24,508 nt of DNA, taken from NCBI GenBank assembly GCA_964393105.1, contig CAYMSM010000053.1, positions 1 to 24,508 of the forward strand. The letters run 5' to 3'. A model generated the notes under the pieces. The model had not been told where the DNA came from, ran no database searches, and worked only from the letters and a program-made list of their open reading frames with translations. The stretch is from CALMEC01 sp964393105. GTDB lineage: Bacteria; Actinomycetota; Thermoleophilia; Miltoncostaeales; Miltoncostaeaceae. Position numbers and translations under genes: made by a program. Shown here piece after piece: positions 21,633 through 24,508 of the stretch (positions are counted from its first letter, which is position 1; the number at the start of each line of letters is the position of its first letter).

Positions 21633-24188
21633 TCACGGGCAGCCGAGGCGGCTGCGCTCAGCCTGGAGCTCGGCGATCTCGATGACGTAGCGCGCCGCCT
21701 TGGCCCGCTCGGCCGTCACCAGGTGCCCGGGGGCGCGGCCGACGAACCTCTCGTTGGCAAGCTGGCGCTCGGCCCGCGCGAGCTCGGCTTCGGTCTCGGC
21801 CAGCGTCGCGTCGACGCGTGCGCATTCGGCCTCGGTGTCGATCAGCGTGTCCGGCCGGCTGACCAGGAGGCGTCCGAGCTCGATCCCGATGAACCGGGCA
21901 TCGTCTGCGGGCGAATCGGTCCACGTGACGTGGGCCAGCGCCGACACCGCCGCGCGTGGCAGGTCGAAGGGCACCCGCTGCTCCAGCGTCACGGCCAGCG
22001 GATCGCGTGGCTTCATCCCGTGCTCGGACTTGTACGCGCGCAGCGCGGTGACGGTCTCGATCAGGTACCCGCCCCGCTGGCGCGCGTGCTCGTCCTTGGG
22101 CCACGAGGCGACGGCAAGCGGATGTCGGAGCAGCCCGTCGGCGTCTGCGCCGGGAAGCTGCGCGTAGCACTCCTCGGTCACGAACGGCAGAACCGGGTTG
22201 GCGAGCGCGAGCAATTGCTCCAGCACGAAGCCCGCGACCTCGGGTGTCGCCTCCCCCACCTTCAGAAGCTCCAGATACCAATCGCAGAACCCATCGAAGA
22301 TCGTGCGGTACAGCAGGTCCGCGAGCGCACTGAAGTCGTATTCGACGACAAGCTGCCGGGCCGTCGTCACCGTTTCGTGCAGGACATCGGCGATCCACCG
22401 GTCACCGAGGCGGGCGGGTTCGGGCGCCGCCGTGCCGGCGCGCCCGCCGCGATCGACGACGAGGCGGGTCGCGTTCCAGAGCTTGGTCGCCAGTTGACGA
22501 CCTTGCAGGATCCGCTGCTCGTTGAACCGCACGTCCTGCGTGCTCGCCATCAGCAGCAGTCCGTACCGCACGGCGTCTGCGCCGTGCCGGTCGATCAGCT
22601 CCAGCGGGTCGATGCCGGTGCCCAGGCTCTTGCTCATACGCCGGCCGTCGGGGGCCTGGATGATCGGGTTGATCACGACATCCTCGAACGGAATGTCGCC
22701 CAGGAACTCGATACCCATCATCACCATGCGCGCCACCCACAGGAAGATGATGTCGCGGCCGGTGACGAGAACGTGGCCGGGATAGAACCGGGCAAGCTCA
22801 GGCGTCTGCTGCGGCCAGCCCTGGGTGGCGAAGGGCCACAACGCCGAGCTGAACCACGTGTCGAGCACATCGGGGTCGCGCTCCCAGCCGTCGCCGTCGG
22901 GCGGCGCCGTGCCGACATGGACCTCGTCGCCGCGGTACCACACCGGGATCTGGTGGCCCCACCACAGCTGGCGCGAGACGCACCACGGCCGGATGTTCTC
23001 CATCCAATCCAGGTAGACACGGCCGAACCGCTCCGGCGTGAACCGCACGCGGCCATCCTTGACCGCCGCGATCGCCGGCTCGGCGAGCACACCCATGTCG
23101 CAGAACCACTGCAGCGACAGTAGGGGCTCGATGCGCTCGCCGCTTCGGTGCGAGAACGGGACGTTGTGGGTGTACTCCTCCTCACCGCGTAGGGCCCCGA
23201 CCGCCCGCAGGTCGTCGATGACCTTGGCCCGGCAGTCGAGCGGGGCGAGCCCCGCATACCCGTCGCCCGCGAGCGCGGTCATGCGTCCGTCCTCACCGAT
23301 GACGCTGACCTCGCTCAGGCCGTGGCGGCGGGCGATCTCGAAGTCGTTGGGGTCGTGGGCAGGCGTGACCTTGAGGGCGCCGGTGCCGAACGCCGGGTCC
23401 ACGTGCTCGTCGGCGACGACGGGGAGCTCCCGTCCGACGAGCGGCAACGTGACGGTCCGACCGATCAGGTGGGCGTAGCGATCGTCGGCTGGGCTGACCG
23501 CGACGGCGGTGTCGCCGAGCATGGTCTCAGGACGGACCGTGGCCACGACGATCTCGCCGGACCCATCGCTCAGCGGATACGCGATCGAGACGAGCGTGTC
23601 GGTGACCTCGCGGTCCTCGACCTCCAGATCCGAGACGGCCGAGCCCAGGCCCGGGTCCCAGTTGACCATGTACCGGTCGCGGTAGATGTAGCCCTTGTCG
23701 TAGAGCGATACGAACACGCGCAGGACTGCCTCGGCGTACCCGTCGTCCAGCGTGAACCGCTCCCGCGAGTAGTCGAGCGTGCAGCCCAGCCGCTTCTGCT
23801 GGTTGATGATCTCGCCGCCGGACTGCTCCTTCCACGCCCACACACGCTGCAGGAACGCCTCGCGACCCAGTTCGCGAGGGCTGTCGCCGTGCGCGGCCAG
23901 CATCTTCTCGACAACCGCCTGCGTCGCGATGCCCGCGTGGTCGGTGCCGCAGACCCACTCGGCTTCGCGCCCCGCCATGCGATGCCACCGGATCAGCACG
24001 TCCTGCATCGTGTTGTTGAGCGCGTGGCCCATGTGGAGCGACCCCGTGACGTTGGGAAGCGGGATCGCGATGACATACGGCTCACGCCCGCTTTCCGGAT
24101 CCCCCCGCAGCGCCCCGGACTCCAGCCACCGCGCCATCCAGCGCGGCTCGGCCTCCGCCGGATCAAAGCGGTTCGGGGGGACACTCAC
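21633..24188 (-). CDS. valS: Valyl-tRNA synthetase
   Basis: Class I synthetase that charges tRNA-Val and edits mischarged threonine. The 851-residue protein has PLPNVTGSLHMGHALN (HIGH-type motif HMGH at 52-55), the CP1 editing domain (about 190-330) with ATVRPETMLGDTAVA, WWGHQIPVWY, DVLDTWFSSALWPF, the KMSKS-type RMSKS (517-521), an anticodon-binding domain, and a C-terminal coiled coil (about 790-850) typical of ValRS and absent from IleRS. The editing residue before RPET is Val218 rather than the Thr found in E. coli. The start is GTG 24188 with only a weak AGG upstream. First gene of the - strand housekeeping run. Confidence 0.97.
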   Translation of the reverse strand: MSVPPNRFDPAEAEPRWMARWLESGALRGDPESGREPYVIAIPLPNVTGSLHMGHALNNTMQDVLIRWHRMAGREAEWVCGTDHAGIATQAVVEKMLAAHGDSPRELGREAFLQRVWAWKEQSGGEIINQQKRLGCTLDYSRERFTLDDGYAEAVLRVFVSLYDKGYIYRDRYMVNWDPGLGSAVSDLEVEDREVTDTLVSIAYPLSDGSGEIVVATVRPETMLGDTAVAVSPADDRYAHLIGRTVTLPLVGRELPVVADEHVDPAFGTGALKVTPAHDPNDFEIARRHGLSEVSVIGEDGRMTALAGDGYAGLAPLDCRAKVIDDLRAVGALRGEEEYTHNVPFSHRSGERIEPLLSLQWFCDMGVLAEPAIAAVKDGRVRFTPERFGRVYLDWMENIRPWCVSRQLWWGHQIPVWYRGDEVHVGTAPPDGDGWERDPDVLDTWFSSALWPFATQGWPQQTPELARFYPGHVLVTGRDIIFLWVARMVMMGIEFLGDIPFEDVVINPIIQAPDGRRMSKSLGTGIDPLELIDRHGADAVRYGLLLMASTQDVRFNEQRILQGRQLATKLWNATRLVVDRGGRAGTAAPEPARLGDRWIADVLHETVTTARQLVVEYDFSALADLLYRTIFDGFCDWYLELLKVGEATPEVAGFVLEQLLALANPVLPFVTEECYAQLPGADADGLLRHPLAVASWPKDEHARQRGGYLIETVTALRAYKSEHGMKPRDPLAVTLEQRVPFDLPRAAVSALAHVTWTDSPADDARFIGIELGRLLVSRPDTLIDTEAECARVDATLAETEAELARAERQLANERFVGRAPGHLVTAERAKAARYVIEIAELQAERSRLGCP

Positions 24189-24249
24189 CCCGGAAACCTA
24201 CCGAGGCGACGGACGATACGCCCCGCCGACACGGCACTTGGACGGCCTA

Positions 24250-24277
24250 TGAGCCCCCCTTCGGGGCGACTCAAACG
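24250..24277. other. GC-rich hairpin in the valS leader
   Basis: An imperfect hairpin (GAGCCCC side 24251-24257, GGGG...CTC side 24263-24272, TTC-type tight loop) lies 62 nt upstream of the valS start. Its edges match the perfect hairpin at 223-250. It could be a residual terminator or a leader attenuator for valS. The gap 24189-24393 otherwise shows no gene and no clear -35/-10 pair. Confidence 0.4.
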
Positions 24278-24393
24278 TCGACCTGGACTGACCAAACGCC
24301 GCCTTCACCATTGCACCGCAATGTCGTGAGACACCTCCGCCTGACGCCCACCGGTGCACACGAGCGGACCCGGACGCCGGGGCGAAGGTGCCT

Positions 24394-24423
24394 GGGGAGG
24401 CGACCGGCGGAGGTCGCCTCCCC
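24394..24423 (-). terminator. Perfect 12-bp hairpin, terminator of the right-edge gene
   Basis: Positions 24394-24405 and 24412-24423 are exact reverse complements around a 6-nt loop. The hairpin starts 11 nt after the stop codon (24435) of the partial - strand gene at the right edge, as expected for its terminator, and it separates that gene from valS. No T-run follows. Confidence 0.65.
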
Positions 24424-24434
24424 CTCGGCGCTCG

Positions 24435-24508
24435 CTACCTCCGTACCTGCACGGGCACCTCCAGCAGCAGGCCACCGCGACTCGACTCGATGCTGACGGT
24501 CGTCGCCG
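24435..24508 (-). CDS. C-terminal end of an unidentified - strand protein (5' part outside window)
   Basis: Reading the - strand from the right edge, one frame gives 23 residues (TTVSIESSRGGLLLEVPV near the end) and a TAG at 24435-24437, followed by a terminator hairpin. The alternating strand pattern with SIESSRGG recalls the last strands of histidine-kinase ATPase domains, but 23 residues are too few to assign a family. Confidence 0.45.
   Translation of the reverse strand, partial: ATTVSIESSRGGLLLEVPVQVRR

Noticed and set aside
24189..24393. T-box riboswitch upstream of valS
   Set aside because: No AGGGTGGNACCGCG-like T-box sequence and no clear Stem I/specifier arrangement with a Val codon could be found.

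Overview
This is a high-GC (roughly 70% by eye) bacterial chromosomal window, most consistent with a deep-branching actinobacterium of the Thermoleophilia (Solirubrobacterales-like). Evidence for this is the long-form, ICL2-type isocitrate lyase, the GC-rich codon use with many GTG and TTG starts, the fused run of shape genes, proline genes and ribosomal genes, and the weakly motif-conserved housekeeping proteins. The lineage call is an inference from gene content. No phage, insertion sequence, CRISPR array, toxin-antitoxin or defence locus is visible, so this is a core-genome region with a few oddities.

Layout. The left end holds the 3' end of a + strand gene (1-135) and two strong hairpins, followed by aceA (isocitrate lyase 2) and a DUF1059 gene, both on the - strand. 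A divergent cupin gene on the + strand has a near-consensus promoter. A tRNA-Ala(GGC) on the - strand follows. From about 3.9 kb to 24.2 kb every gene is on the - strand. In transcription order these are valS, folC, a membrane zinc-ribbon protein, ndk, maf, a decayed ECF-sigma remnant, mreB, mreC, mreD, mrdA (PBP2), rodA, a DUF697-like protein, rng (RNase E/G), a membrane diguanylate cyclase, rplU, rpmA, obg, proB, proA, nadD, rsfS and then the tRNA. The right end holds the last 23 codons of another - strand gene and its terminator hairpin.

How the genes fit together. mreB/mreC/mreD/mrdA/rodA encode the lateral-wall elongation machine. Junctions from mreC to rng overlap by 1-4 nt or are nearly so, which suggests translational coupling and extends the unit to a DUF697-like protein and RNase E/G. 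A c-di-GMP synthase gene then sits between rng and rplU. rplU-rpmA-obg is the classical ribosome-assembly trio, and proB-proA-nadD-rsfS follows with overlapping or near-touching junctions (proline synthesis, NAD synthesis, ribosome silencing). valS-folC-(zinc ribbon)-ndk-maf is a second tightly packed housekeeping run.

Most interesting points: (1) mreB and rsfS lack any ATG/GTG/TTG where their conserved N-termini begin, and mreB has an ideal Shine-Dalgarno placed 6 nt before an ATC codon; (2) Obg is short, lacks the C-terminal domain and has a degenerate G4 motif; (3) a DUF697 protein with no recognisable P-loop is locked between rodA and rng; (4) a diguanylate cyclase with an intact I-site interrupts rng-rplU; (5) a frameshifted, truncated ECF sigma factor lies just upstream of mreB.
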